A stretch of DNA of 64,000 nucleotides. Origin: Emmonsiellopsis sp. PD_33. Taxonomy: Eukaryota > Ascomycota > Eurotiomycetes > Onygenales > Ajellomycetaceae. The notes beneath the pieces are model-generated. The model was not told where the DNA came from, searched no databases, and worked only from the letters and a program-made list of their open reading frames with translations. This document shows, piece after piece, positions 33,673 through 45,769 of the stretch. The translations under genes were made by a program, and so were the position numbers. How positions within the stretch are numbered: position 1 is the stretch's first letter; each line of letters starts with the position of its first letter. The stretch spans positions 1-64,000 of the forward strand of contig JANTQF010000128.1 in assembly GCA_032988165.1 (NCBI GenBank), read 5' to 3'.

Positions 33673-36600
33673 ATGTCTCCCACGCCCCCATCCACCACCT
33701 CGTCCAGCGCGAGCACCCACTCCCCCGAAGGACAGTTTCGAATAATCAGGAAAAGGAACCGCGTCCCTCTCTCCTGCGCACCATGCAGAAATCGGAAGTA
33801 AGCCAGCCTCTTCACCATCGTTGGGCAAAAAAGAAAAAAGAAAAGAAAAGAAAACCCTGGAAGATAAAGTCGTCTGACTTGGAAATTTCCCAGGCTGAAA
33901 TGCAACCGCGCCGTCCCCTGCGAAAACTGCGTAAAGCGCAACGACGGCACCTCATGCACCTACGTGCAACCCAAAAACCGCAAACGGAATACCAGCAGCC
34001 AGAACTCCCCCACCACCCCCGACGATATGCAAAACCGCATCGATCGGCTGGAAGGCTTGGTACTGTCGTTGATGACAAATGGGTCGCAGTCGGCTGGGCC
34101 CGCGGCCGCTGCTGCGGCGATATCGGGCAGCATGACGGGAAGCTCCGTGTCGAGGCAGGATACGCAGGAGTTGGATCTCGAGGATGAGATGGACGAGGAA
34201 GGGAGGGAGGACGAGAGTGATACTGAGCAGGTGACCAAGTCCTTTGGCGTTATGAAGGTGGATGCGAAGACGCAGAAGAGTTATTATATTAGTGAGGCGC
34301 ATTGGATGGCCGTGCTTAGTGATGTGAGTGATGGATTCTTATATGTGCCGTGGTTATATTAGGGGAGATGCTGACGGGAGGGATCCTGGGGCAGATATCG
34401 GAAGTCAAACAGTACTTTGCAACGCATAAGAAACAGTACGAGGACCAGGTCGAGAGAGTCCAGGCTGCGAATCATCAGAAGGATCAGGATTTGGGTCCCT
34501 CGTTAATTTTCGGCGCGATGAAACCCCCTAATGAGAAAGAGATTATGGCCACTTTCCCTTCACGATATACGACTGATATGCTTATATCGCGGTATTTTAA
34601 TACTTATGATTTGTTTACTCGTGAGTTGCTTGGAGCTGGGGAAAAATTGTGGGATGGACTGCTGATTCTCTATAGATATTATTCATGGCCCGACGTTCCA
34701 AAAAGAGGTATATTCTTTGCTTCCTCATTTATTGTGTGCCGTTTGAATGCTAACGTTTCGAAGTATGAACGGCACTGGGAGGACCCATCGAAAACGAACA
34801 TTGTTTGGATAGGTATGGTTTTCGCCATGCTGCGACTAGCTATGCTATCATACTATCTCGAAGAAGCCGAGCCGCCCGAATATCGAGGGAAGAGCTTACA
34901 TCTCGCTGCCACATATCGAAACTCCATGGCCCAGTGCCTTGTACTAGCCGACTATACAAAACCGCACCAGTATCTAATGGAAACGCTCGTCCTCCATCTA
35001 CACGGCGATCAGTTGCAAATGAAAGAATCCGAGGTCTCCGTCTGGGTGTTGGTCGGGATGATTGCGCGCCTGGCCATGCGAATGGGCTACCATCGCGATG
35101 CAAAAATGTTCCCCACCATCTCGGTATTCCAAGGCGAAATGCGAAGACGAGTGTGGTCGTATATCCGACAGGCAGATATAGTATTTTCGTTCCAAGTCGG
35201 GCTTCCCGCTATGATCCGCACCGGTGACAGCGACACGGAGCTACCACGGAATATATACGATGACGACTTTGGCGAGGATTCCGTTGAGCTCCCGCCCGAG
35301 CGGCCGCTCAACGAGCCAACCCCCATCTCGCACATTATCGCCAAGGCGCGGCTTGTGTTTGCCTTTGGCGAGGTGCTAGAGCAGACGCAGAAGGTGAAGG
35401 GCTTGTCATATGAGAACATTATGGAGCTTGACCATCTACTTCGACAGGCGAGGGAGATGATTCCGGAACGGCTGGCGATAAGACCGCATATTGAGTGCGG
35501 GACGGAGCCGCAGCGGGTGTTTCTTGCAAGATTCGAGGTGAGTTACTAACAAATATTCGTTAAATCCCAGGAATCTATTTGCTAAATCAAGCAACTATAA
35601 AAAAACCAGGTCGCCAACGTCTACCACAAATCCCAATGCGTCCTGCACCGGCGCTTCCTCTACCGCGCCCGCGAAAACACCCGCTACCTCTACTCCCGCC
35701 GCACCTGCATCGACAGCGCGATGGAACTCCTCCGCATCCAATCCCTGCTGCACGCCGAATTCAAGCGCTGCGGCCGGGTAGGGTTTAGCCGCAAGTGCTA
35801 CATGAACACGGTAAATATGCACGACTTCCTCATGGCCGGCACCATCATCGCTCTGGACCTTTACCAGGGCCTCCAGACGAATCCACGTTCACCATCTGCT
35901 AGCCGCGTGGTGGATAGCGATACCACGTGTCAGCAGCAGCAGGAAATGCTGAAGCACTCGAGAGATATTTGGAATGAGGTTAAAGACCACTCGCTGGATG
36001 CGTGGAAGGCCATGACGATTATGGACTTGCTATTGGAAAAGATATCGATGCAGCAGCAGAATGGGACCAGCAATTGTGATGTTAACAATTCAAATACTAC
36101 TAATAATACTGCGGGTGCTGGTGGTGCGAATGCCGGCGGCCCGTTTGAGCTGCAGGATGAAAAGCAGAATGCGGCGATGACGCTGGGCTTGTTGAGTAGC
36201 GGGTTGACTCCGATGGGGCTGCCGGGGAGTCCGTCCGTGTTTGGCGATCCGATGCTGAAGTTTGAGAATGTGGGCGGGATTGCTGGTGGTGGCGGGCAGC
36301 AAGGGATGATGGATACGGGAACCCCGTCCGCGTTGGGGATCTTTGGTCAGATGCCGGATATGCAGTTAAATTTGGACTGGGTATGTTTCTTTTCCGTTTC
36401 TTTTCATTAATATTTTTTTTTATTTATTTCTGGGAAACCAACGTCCGCTAACCAAACCAAACCCCCCCCTCAAACAGGACGCATGGGACAATTACATCCA
36501 ATCAGCCACCGTCGACGCATCAGCTACATCCCAAGCAGGAAACGGGAACGTGAACGGGAACGGAAACGGGGCACTGGGAGGCATGGGTATGGGCTGGCCG

Positions 36601-36855
36601 GCCATGCCTATGTCAATGCCTACACCCATGTTTGATTTCCCACCGCAGCTCCAACAGCAACAGCAACAACAGCAGCAGCAGCAGCAGCAGCAACAACAAC
36701 AACAACAAGCACAACCGCAACATTCACGCGCGGAAATACCGCCCAGTACGAGTGCGAGTGCCAATAAGGGCGCGTATTCGATGCATCAGCAGGGGATTTT
36801 CGATAGTGGTGGGGGAGGCGGTACGGGGCCTTTTATGGGTGCGGGTGGGCGGTAA
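33673..36855 (+). CDS. Zn2Cys6 transcription factor with fungal_trans domain and polyQ tail
   Basis: Seven exons: 33673-33797, 33894-34323, 34395-34620, 34676-34707, 34764-35537, 35610-36380 and 36478-36855, 911 aa. The Zn2Cys6 cluster has Cys at 35, 38, 45, 51, 54 and 63 (SCAPCRNRKLKC...CENC...TSC), split by intron 1 after the third basic residue. It is followed by a short coiled-coil-like linker (MQNRIDRLEGLVLSLM) and acidic sequence. The middle homology region reads ATFPSRYTTDMLISRYFNTY, then (over introns 3 and 4) HIIHGPTFQKEYERHWEDPS, NIVWIGMVFAMLRLAMLSYY, RLAMRMGYHRDAKMFP and RRVWSYIRQADIVFSFQVGL. Exon 4 is a 32-nt microexon. The C-terminus is Gly/Asn-rich with about 20 Gln in a row (near 36,650-36,710, mixed CAA/CAG). 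The target genes are unknown. No metabolic genes lie next to it. Confidence 0.93.
36651..36711 (+). repeat. CAA/CAG repeat (polyglutamine coding)
   Basis: Mixed CAA/CAG run encoding about 20 Gln within exon 7 of the regulator above. Likely length-variable between strains. Confidence 0.85.
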
Positions 36856-39800
36856 GATCTATTAGTTAGAGGCGGGTGCTCCGTTAAGGATTAGGGTGTT
36901 ATGAATCTTTTTTTCTTTCTTTCTTTTCTTTTTTTTTGGATATATGATGGATGGATGGATGGGTGTTTATGATTTTGTGATGAGATGGGATTATTTTATT
37001 ATTATTTTATGCTCTTTTTGACCTTGATTCTCCCTAGGGCTTGTTTTTTTTTTTTTTTTCTTTTTTTTCTGGGATTGTATTAGATCGGATTCGATCGATT
37101 TTTCTTTTCTTTTTTTTTTGGAAGGGCAGGGCATGACAATGCAGGAATGAAGCGGAAGGAAGCAAATGTATATGTGATGGGATAAGCAAATTTTGTGAGA
37201 GTGCAAGGAAGAGTAAAAAAATGCATGGACAGGTTATGGACATGTGTGTGTTAAGGGGGGGGAAAGGGGGGTATATAGGTATAGTTACTTGATTCTCCTC
37301 TTATGTATACTATATTGATTGATACTGCTGATTCGTCTCTGATGGTACTTTTTTTTTCTTGCAATTAGATTGGATTGGATTGAATTGGATTGTTTAGAAT
37401 TATCAGTGAATTTCTATTTCACTATGTCATTCATTACCCCCTCCATTGTCCCTCTCCCACTCCCCCCTTCCCTACCAAGCTTGGCCATATGTGAGGCCGG
37501 GCGCAGATGACAGGCCCTCCCATGCTGGTTTTGTCAAGACCTTGCCCCTTACTGCCCAGCAGACAGCGCATAGAGAGTTTACTACTTAACCCAGTAAGAA
37601 AACCAGACCCAGTTAATGTCTAGCTAGTTTAGCTCTTGAAAAGGGTGAGATGGGTTTGGAAATGTCTTTAGAAAATAAATAATGAATGTAGTAGTTAGTA
37701 GTTAAACTATTAACTATGTATATATCTGGTTTGGAGAGAGAATTAAGGAGGGGAAGGGGTGTAGAGTAGAAAATAAATGCCCTTTAACAGGTACAGGATC
37801 CTCTATGTATCTATAAGTTAAACTAATCTGTTCAGGTCTAAACGTTAATTCTGCATGGGTGCACTGTAGGGCTTCTGTCCTGGAATCCTTAAACTTCCTT
37901 GCGGGAACAGTCTTCTCAAATGGAAGATTAAAAAAGTTGAAAAAAATTAACTCTGCATTGCACTGGGCATATCATACCATGCAGACACTCACTAGCATCA
38001 ATGTAGCTATGATACTGCGAATACCCACCTAGTCTTATAGTGGGAGTTTGCTGGTTAGAATGTGAAGGGGGATATATAGCATAGCAGCCGTCTGTGCTGT
38101 GGATGAGAGAGTGCTGAATCCGGTGTCAATAGCAAGTGATTTTAACCAGCCTTGGGGAGGAGACTTCACTTGCAATGGCTATGGAGGCTCCGATGGCAGG
38201 GCAATAGAATCAGGGGGGAATCTGGAGGATAATGTTATTTATCCTGTTATATGTGGTGTTAGATCATGATATCTGTGAGGAGTTTGTTTTTGGAACGTAT
38301 GTATGTACATGTACATACAATCAAATCGCATGTAAGAGTGGCGAAGACACTGTGGTACCCAGGAGTCGTAGAGTAATGTCTAGGAATATCAAGTGTCTGG
38401 TATTACTGTCTGACAAGGAAGTATGGTCCATTTGCAGAGAGGTATGTATGTATGTAACTACATAACCTGTAGCTTGTAATTATAAACCGAATTGGGTTGA
38501 GTTCATCACCAATCCATCCATGCCTCAGAAGAAGTCAATGGATTCCAATGCTTGCATTTTTTAGCCTGGGGCCTGGTCTTCTGCTGCTTCGATATTGTTG
38601 GAGTTGAGTTAGCATTGAATGTCTGAGATTTTGTTGTTAAACGTTGGAGCATGTTTTGGCCTAATATTTACTCTTTCACAGCCACGGGCGAGGATTATTT
38701 CCTAATAAATCTAGTTTGCAACAAGATCTCGGAGGTCAATCGTCGCATGGAGCAGAATGGATCTTACCGACGGGGTATCCGACTCGGGAGGCCGACCCTT
38801 GTGCTGGCACATAAACGTCGGTTCTGGTAACTTACTCCGTAGGTGATGGCGGCATTTCCGAGGCTCCACTGCAGCTTGGCTCTAGGTCGCCGGATTTTCC
38901 GACTCCCAGCTTCGGCTTCGACATCAAAACTTCTGAACTTTTGTTGCTTATCTCTCCGCCCATGCCCCACACCATGGCGGGGTGAGGTTACGGCGGCAAA
39001 GTAAAAAACCTCACATTTCTCCTTTTCTTGTCTCTTGCTTTCCAATATATATATATATATATTGATCTTGATTATTTCCGAAGTTCATGATCTTGCATGT
39101 TACCCACCAAGAACCCCAGATTCACTAACAACAGTTTCTGCTTTACCCGTCAAATCCGTTCCGTCGAACTCGCGAACCAGCTATGTGATTTCACAGCTGG
39201 CAGGAGAGCGCACCAGGAATATCACGGGAGCAAGGGCGTTATCCGTATTTTGACATCCACCAAACAACCATCCGGGGCAATTGCTGTACTCCGGAGTGTG
39301 GCTGTTCTTTCAGATGCCCCAGGCCCTCACCACCATAACCCCTGGTCACCCAAGGACATGTAAAATTATGGAATGAGGCTAATCGCCGCATCTGAGGCCC
39401 CGGTGATTCCGCAGAAGTCTCTCCCGTAAGTATTGCGCTGGGAGCCTGGGCTGACATTTTCCGCCACATTAGCGAACCCTTCGACGGCTTTCTTCCAGAA
39501 AACAATAATCGCGACCTGAAAGCCTTGCTGATTCCGGAAGGCATGGCTACCAAGCACAGATTTGACGTGGTTTTTCAGCGAGATTACAAACCTCCCGAGG
39601 TCTCCGACTGGGAAGAGCCAGGAAACCCTCTCCTCAGCGTGGTGGAATCATATTCTCCGAGAGCGAACGCGGGGCCGCGCTTGGATGCTTAGGGAGGTTA
39701 TGTCACCACCATTCATCGCTACGGTGCGGTGCGATGGTAAATCTGCGATACCCGGCATCGAATCCTTCAACGTATACGGAAAGCATCTATTCACCTGGTA

Positions 39801-40930
39801 TATGGCCTTTAAATCCGTTGATCACTGCTTCGGTGTCTTGGAAGGCACACTTGGGTTGATATTGAAGGCGGGCGAAGAGTAATACACTCTGGGCATGGGT
39901 GAAACCGTGCTGCTCTACGCGGGCCAGCGATTCGCCGTCGAGTTCGAGAGCGAATATGTCTGCATCCTGGCTTTCACTCACGGGAATAGAAGTGAGTGTT
40001 TGATACACAGCTTGGGAAACCATTTCAGGCATTTGTTCTACCAGATCAGACACAGGAGTCCGACGGGCGGAATGGGCAAAAGCTGGCGTCTGTGTGTGAT
40101 GAAACTGGTGTCAAATGGGCCTGTGACAATAAATAGGAGCGTTTCCTATGCTCGTATCAGCCAATTTTGTACACTTGTAGGAACCGTTCGAGATATCAAA
40201 TCCGGATGTCTGGCAAGAGATATGGGAGTTGAAGTAGGCTATGGTGGCACGTGACGCACCCAATCCCGGTGGAAATGGATACGACGACGGGAATCCTTCG
40301 ATCAGGATGGTTTGAATCAATTACATTTCTACGCTCAAACCCGCATTATTCCTGCAGTGCCATAAGATTATACCGTCTAGGAAGAGTCCTGGAAGGCTGC
40401 TATGATGTCTGCTGTCAGGCTACAAACAGTGTAACTTTAGCAGGTAAAGCACTTCTAGGAGTTATGATAGTAAGTGGTTCTACATAACCAGTTAATCCAG
40501 ACACAACAAGGATAAAAATACACGAGGAGACTAGTTTCAACCTGGTGATTATGCACCATGCCATTTTTCAAAATAGTACTCGGTACTAGTCGTGTTTCTG
40601 TCAATCTCACCACGCCCTTGAGCCTCCCATCAACTCCACCTCCTGGTCTTGCACGCTGTGTCCGACCCCATCCCCATCTACTCCTGGCCCTTCAACATTT
40701 TTAGCTTCATTTAGCTTCACACTTGTTGCCCTCTGCCCAGACGTCAAGATCAATTCGCTGCTCTAGGCCAGCCACAAAGCATCCGCCTCGATCGCGCTCG
40801 GGCACTATTGCCAAGAATTGTTACCGAGCCTCATGTTTGGACAGTGCTTGGACGCAAACAAGACTGCCCGCGACGTCCACAGATCCCCCTCAGAAGTATC
40901 CAGCCAGCTCCCAAGAGCTCGCAAGACTCA
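36856..40930. other. Gene-poor region with one unexplained open stretch
   Basis: 4 kb with no supported gene. 36,900-37,130 has T-runs and ATGG units. 37,370-37,400 has GGATT units. 37,600-38,700 is AT-rich without features. At 39,404-39,692 the plus strand is open for 95 codons without an early ATG (for example AWADIFRHISEPFDGFLPEN, then MATKHRFDVVFQRDYKPPEV). 39,787-40,053 is open on the minus strand (MSDLVEQMPEMVSQAVYQTL). Neither matches a family I recognise. Both have ordinary CpG content, so this is not RIP-treated sequence. Possibly decayed or lineage-specific genes. Confidence 0.4.
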
Positions 40931-43430
40931 ATGGAGCCAGCAGATATGCCGCCGTATGCTCCCCAGCCTCCAGCTGAGCGTCCAGCTTCACCAAGAAAGC
41001 GTAAACGCCGCGCAATCCAGGCGTGTGAACGATGCAGGCAGAAAAAGTACAAATGTGACGAATCCTGGCCCTGCTCCCATTGTGCAAGTATGTCCATACT
41101 CCAAGATATTAATTCTTTGATGTCTATATAATAATCATCGCCATCTAGAGAGTGGGCTGCAGTGCACCTATCCTGGAGGGCCCCGACATCCTGATGACCC
41201 GCCAACTGCAAGGTAACCGGTCTCATTTTTCGCCCTTCCTTTTGGTTCGGAGGTGGGGTGAGTGCTAACAAGCTGGCTAATTTGTTTTCAGCTACATCCA
41301 AAGTCTGGAGACAAGAATTAAGGAACTGACAGCACGACTTGAGATCAAGGAAGATAGCCCAAATTCACAACAACGAATCTATACCTTGCCCTTGGTGAAC
41401 AGAAGCCGGGGGCCTGCTGGTTCACCTGACGAAAGTGAGCTTACAGACGTCAACCAACATACAAATGCGATCGAGTTCTATGGTAGCACCTCTTCTATAG
41501 CATTTTTAGGACAAATTCAAAAACTACGCGGGAATAAGGTTTCCACTCCGGAAGATGCCCCATCGCTGATATCCACACTGCACAATTCGGCCTTTTCCCC
41601 CCACAGTGCGGCGGCTATCATGCCCGCCAAACGCAGTGACAACTTTTACTTTAAACAAGCGCACGTGTTTATGGACGCTTATTTTGGCAGTATCCACTTT
41701 ATCCACCCATTTATCGATAAAGAAGACTTCGTTTCCCGCGCCAATGATCTTTGGTTTGGTCGGTCCGCTCCGCCGGATCCCAGCTTTATTGCTCTATATC
41801 TTAGCCTCTTGTCCGTGGGCGCTTTGGTTCGGACCTGGGACGAAGAACAACTAGATGGCCTCACTCGCTTTGAATGGAGCCGGAGACTATTCAACGAAGC
41901 ACAGGCTTATCTTGTCGAACTTCGATTTTCAACAGACTTGGAAACTGTCCAGTGCCTATATCTGATGGCAAGTCTTCCACCCCCGCCTCTGCCCAAACCA
42001 GGCACCAAAGCTACGTATCTAACAATCTTCTAGGCAAAGGTTTGCCAGAACGAGCTGAACCTTCATCGTATGTAGTCCAATCTTTTCCGCTGATACCATG
42101 AGGGGAAATGGATATTAGAATTCCTTGCTCCGGGTGCTAAAAACATCTCTAGTCTCATATATGTATCTTGGCCTCGCTGTCCGCACGTGCCTATCAGCTG
42201 GTTTCAACCGAGAAAGCTCGAACCCGAAGAATAAAGACTCCGTATGGTTATCGAGGGCCTGGTGGTAAGTTAACCGCATTCTAATCCTTCTTTACCTATC
42301 AGTACATCTAACTATTAGTAGGGGCCTTTTTTCACAGGAAATGTTTGTTCAAAGGAAAGTGCCATCATGCCTAGGCCCTGACTGACTTGTCCACCCAGAG
42401 AGATGAGCTTTTCCTTGGGACGTCCCGATACCCTTGGTATGGACGAATATCATAATCGCCGGATTCCCGAACCAGACGATTCGGAGTATGCGATCATTCC
42501 GTGTATGGTCACTTTTGCGCATATCATTCGCAAAGTATCTATTGGAATCTACCATTCCAACTCGCCAGTGGAAGACACAATAAGCCTAGCCCTTGAAATT
42601 GAAGAAGAATTGGATTCGTGGCTTAGTAACCTTCCTGATAACATCAGACCAAGCCCACTGAGGCCGCCGCACATGGGTGCCTTGAAGGAACCCAAATGGT
42701 GTCGGCGCCAGCGACTGGTCCTAGAAATCCGTAAGAAAAGGCCTTCCTATTTGTTGAGCATTTTATTTACCTTTATTCCGAGTTCATCTAGGATATCATA
42801 ACGTGAAGATGCTCCTTTTTCGCCCATACCTCTCTTATTATATCCAGAACCAAAAATTGGCGCCCGATATCGTCAAGACAGTGGTGGATAAATGCCTTTC
42901 ATCTGCAAGGAGAACGATTGAGATCATGTATGACACTTTTAGAGTGCACGTCTTCTTTCGTACCTGGTTTTATAATTGCGTGTACTGCAGTTTTGCCGTG
43001 TCGATACTCCTGTTGTACACCATCCGTGTGGAAAATTCTTTGGTCCCGGCTAATATAAGGTTTGTGGAAATGGCTGTGGAAATCCTTGAGGCCATGGATG
43101 AATCTGTCGTGGCAAGGAAATCTGCGGAAATAATCAAGCATTATCTTGGAGAAGCCCAGAATTCTGGGATCCCCGCACCGCCAGCGGTAAATCGTGATTT
43201 GGGACGAAGTGATCCCATAGATAATATGGTCTGGGCTCACCCCGGCTTTTCTACTCTTTTTCTCGCTAAAGGAGCGGACTACTGACTGGTTGGATCACAT
43301 TTAGGGCGCAAATATCGGATTCCAGCTTTACGACTATTCGTTCAGCCAAGATATGGCGAGTTTTTTCGCCGAGCTGAACGGGCCCTCCGGAGGAGAATTT
43401 TATCCTCCTTTTGGAGGGAGACTGTCGTGA
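40931..43430 (+). CDS. Zn2Cys6 transcription factor (fungal_trans), probable cluster regulator
   Basis: Nine exons: 40931-41087, 41149-41212, 41292-41967, 42034-42067, 42153-42264, 42338-42358, 42399-42730, 42792-43228 and 43305-43430, 652 aa. The zinc cluster has Cys 32, 35, 42, 48, 51 and 58 (ACERCRQKKYKC...CSHCAKSGLQC). It is followed by a coiled coil (YIQSLETRIKELTARLE) and the middle homology region (FKQAHVFMDAYFGSIHFIHP, YMYLGLAVRTCLSAGFNRES, EMSFSLGRPDTLGMDEYHNR, RYHNVKMLLFRPYLSYY). It ends GGEFYPPFGGRLS. Intron 3 is a GC-AG intron (ATG|GCAAGT...CTAG). The 21-nt exon 6 and the donors GTGCCA and GTCTGG (introns 6 and 8) are weak and inferred from protein continuity. An in-frame ATG at 40,808 would add 41 residues; I prefer 40,931. 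It lies 239 bp upstream of the FAD monooxygenase on the same strand, which suggests it regulates that gene. Confidence 0.88.
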
Positions 43431-43669
43431 TTCTGATCATGACGCTATTTCGGAAGAATTTCGTGACTTGGGGTTTGGTAGGGAAAATATGGGGTACTTC
43501 CTCCCCGCTTCAGCCGCTAGGGCCGGCAAATCCGACAAGGGGCCCATTCAAGTCACATGAGCTCCTTCAGCACGAGCGGGTACATCATTTATATTTACTA
43601 GATATATGCAGCCACTTGACGTCCTGCTGGGATTGGTTTTTTCAAAATAATGCCAAACATATACTTGAA

Positions 43670-45476
43670 ATGGTGAGCCTTTTTGATATATACTCAGTTT
43701 GTACCTAACTGATTTCGATATTAGCCTTTCGAGATATTGATTGTCGGCGCGGGCCTAAGCGGGCTTGGCGCTGCTATCTCATGCGCAGCCGCCGGCCATG
43801 ATGTTCGAGTGCTTGAAGCAGTTAAGGAGTTGGCTGAGGTGATTACATGCGTACCTTTAACCCCTGCATTCACCCCTGCTTGATCTGAACGTTCCTAGAT
43901 TGGTGCAGGCCTCCAGATCACGCCGAATGCAAGTCGGCTATTAGACCACTGGGGGATACAGTCATCAGTTCTTCAACCGGCGGAGCCTACGGTTGTGAAG
44001 GTGCATCGATACTCAGGGGAGCTACTTGCGCGCGAGGATGATTTTGATAAGAAAATACGCAAGAGATATGGATCTCCATTTATCGATGTTTACCGTTCAG
44101 ATTTACAAAAGGCTTTATTCTCCAGGGCGGTTGAACTGGGCGTCAAATTTAATTTTAATGAGCGCGTCAAGTCAGTCAACTTTTCCGGGCCAACAGTCAC
44201 AACTGAGAGAGGAAACACTTTTTCTGGCGATTTGGTTATTGCCGCGGATGGTTTGTGGTCGCAATGTCGAGAATGCTTTATGGGCAAGAAAGATGAGCCC
44301 GAGGCTACTGGAGATTTGGCATATCGTATATTGTTGCCAATCGAGGATATCAAAGATGAACGTCTGAGGAGAGTGGTTGAGAACCCAGCAGTTCATTTTT
44401 GGATTGGTCCCGGGGCACATGTGGTAGCATATTCTCTCCGTGGAGGAAAGGCGTACAATATAGTCTTGCTTGTACCAGGTAAGCTCCCCAGTCATGATGT
44501 TCAGTTGTTGCAACGCATTGACCTGAAAACAGATGATCTTCCTCCTGGAGTATCGAAATTAGAAGGCTCTATAGAAGAAATGAAAAGCCTATTTTCGGGA
44601 TGGGATCCAGTGTATTTCTCTCCAATCTCCACCTTATTTATCCCTTTAGAACCAAGTCTGACTTGAAGTAAAGGTTAAGGCAATTTTTGAGCTACGTGAA
44701 GAAGGTCGACAAGTGGAAGCTCATGCACCACAGTGAAATGGATAGTTGGGTCAACGACAGACACAATTTCGCTTTCGTGTTAGTGTTGCTTTCCCATCTC
44801 CTAATGTTTGCACGCGGAATACTGAATAAGTTAGAGGCGATTCGTGCCACCCGATGCTCCCATACCTTGCTCAGGGTGCCAATTCGTCCCTCGAAGATGC
44901 CGCGGTTCTCGGAACTCTGTTGGCAAAATTGACAGAGAAAACACAATTGCCCCGTTTATTAAAAACTTATGAGCGCCTTCGGAAGGAAAGAGGAGAGGCA
45001 ATCGCTCGAGAAACATTCAAACAGGCAAGGCTTGGTCCCCATAATTGATAGCCTCTATACTCCCAGTGTTGCTAATATATTCTCTCTCGTCTGGTTGCCT
45101 TCTTTAGAGACATGATTTTCATCTTCCAGATGGACCTGAACAGGAAGCTCGCGACAAGATATTTCTGTCAAGGCTGCAGGAGCCCGAAAGCACTAGTACT
45201 GAGCCTTTCCCCAGTAGATGGTATGGTTTTTACTTCTTGTTACGACCATGAGGCGTTTCCCTTTTTTTGTCAAAACTAACCGTTCCCCCAAGGACATGCC
45301 CTCAGGTACAACCCTGGCTGTACGGATATGATGCCATCAAGGAAGCCGAGCAGGTGATAATCCTCGACGAAACTCTGTCGTCCGCCAAAGAAGGAGAGAT
45401 GTTGAAGGAAGCAAAGGCGTGGTGGCCTTTGAGATTCTCTCTAAGGAGTCGTAGCAGCTCAAAAGCCAGCGCATAG
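43670..45476 (+). CDS. FAD-dependent monooxygenase, salicylate hydroxylase type
   Basis: Eight exons: 43670-43672 (the ATG only), 43725-43838, 43899-44478, 44533-44611, 44674-44778, 44835-45024, 45108-45220 and 45293-45476, 455 aa. The FAD Rossmann motif follows the start (MPFEILIVGAGLSGLGAAIS). The DG motif is at about residue 156 (IAADGLWS). The second FAD motif is at 295-296 (VGDSCHPMLPYLAQGANSSL). The typical tail RHDFHLPDGPEQEARD follows. Such flavoenzymes hydroxylate aromatic acids with NAD(P)H and O2; the exact substrate is unknown. Intron 6 is GC-AG (CAG|GCAAGG...TTTAG) and is required to join FKQ to RHDFH. The start codon stands alone before intron 1 and is the least certain part. 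No premature stop remains after splicing. Confidence 0.9.
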
Positions 45477-45769
45477 CTGAGGATTGTGATGGTGACCCCG
45501 TTTAATGTCGTTCGATGTATGTTTTAGCAACAATTGATTAGTAATCTTAATGTCATGTGGTTGCGTTATCCTATGGTTCCAAGATAGGCTTAGCGCAGAA
45601 CCTTCCCGTTCCCAGTAGATTTTTTTTTCCTCGTCCCTCTACTATTTCATCCTGAACATCTTCATCCACACCGGCCCATTCGGACAGTTTTGTTTGCTGT
45701 TCCTACTCTTCTTTTTTCGCCTTGCAAAATAAATATACGCCTTTGTAATATTTCTTCACCCAATTGAAA
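45477..45769. other. Short intergenic region with leader of the RRM gene
   Basis: Short pyrimidine-rich region. The only ATG before the RRM gene's first intron is the one at 45,770. Confidence 0.5.

Noticed and set aside
39239..39553. 104-codon minus-strand frame
   Set aside because: It overlaps the more protein-like plus-strand stretch, and neither has a known family. Insufficient to call a gene.
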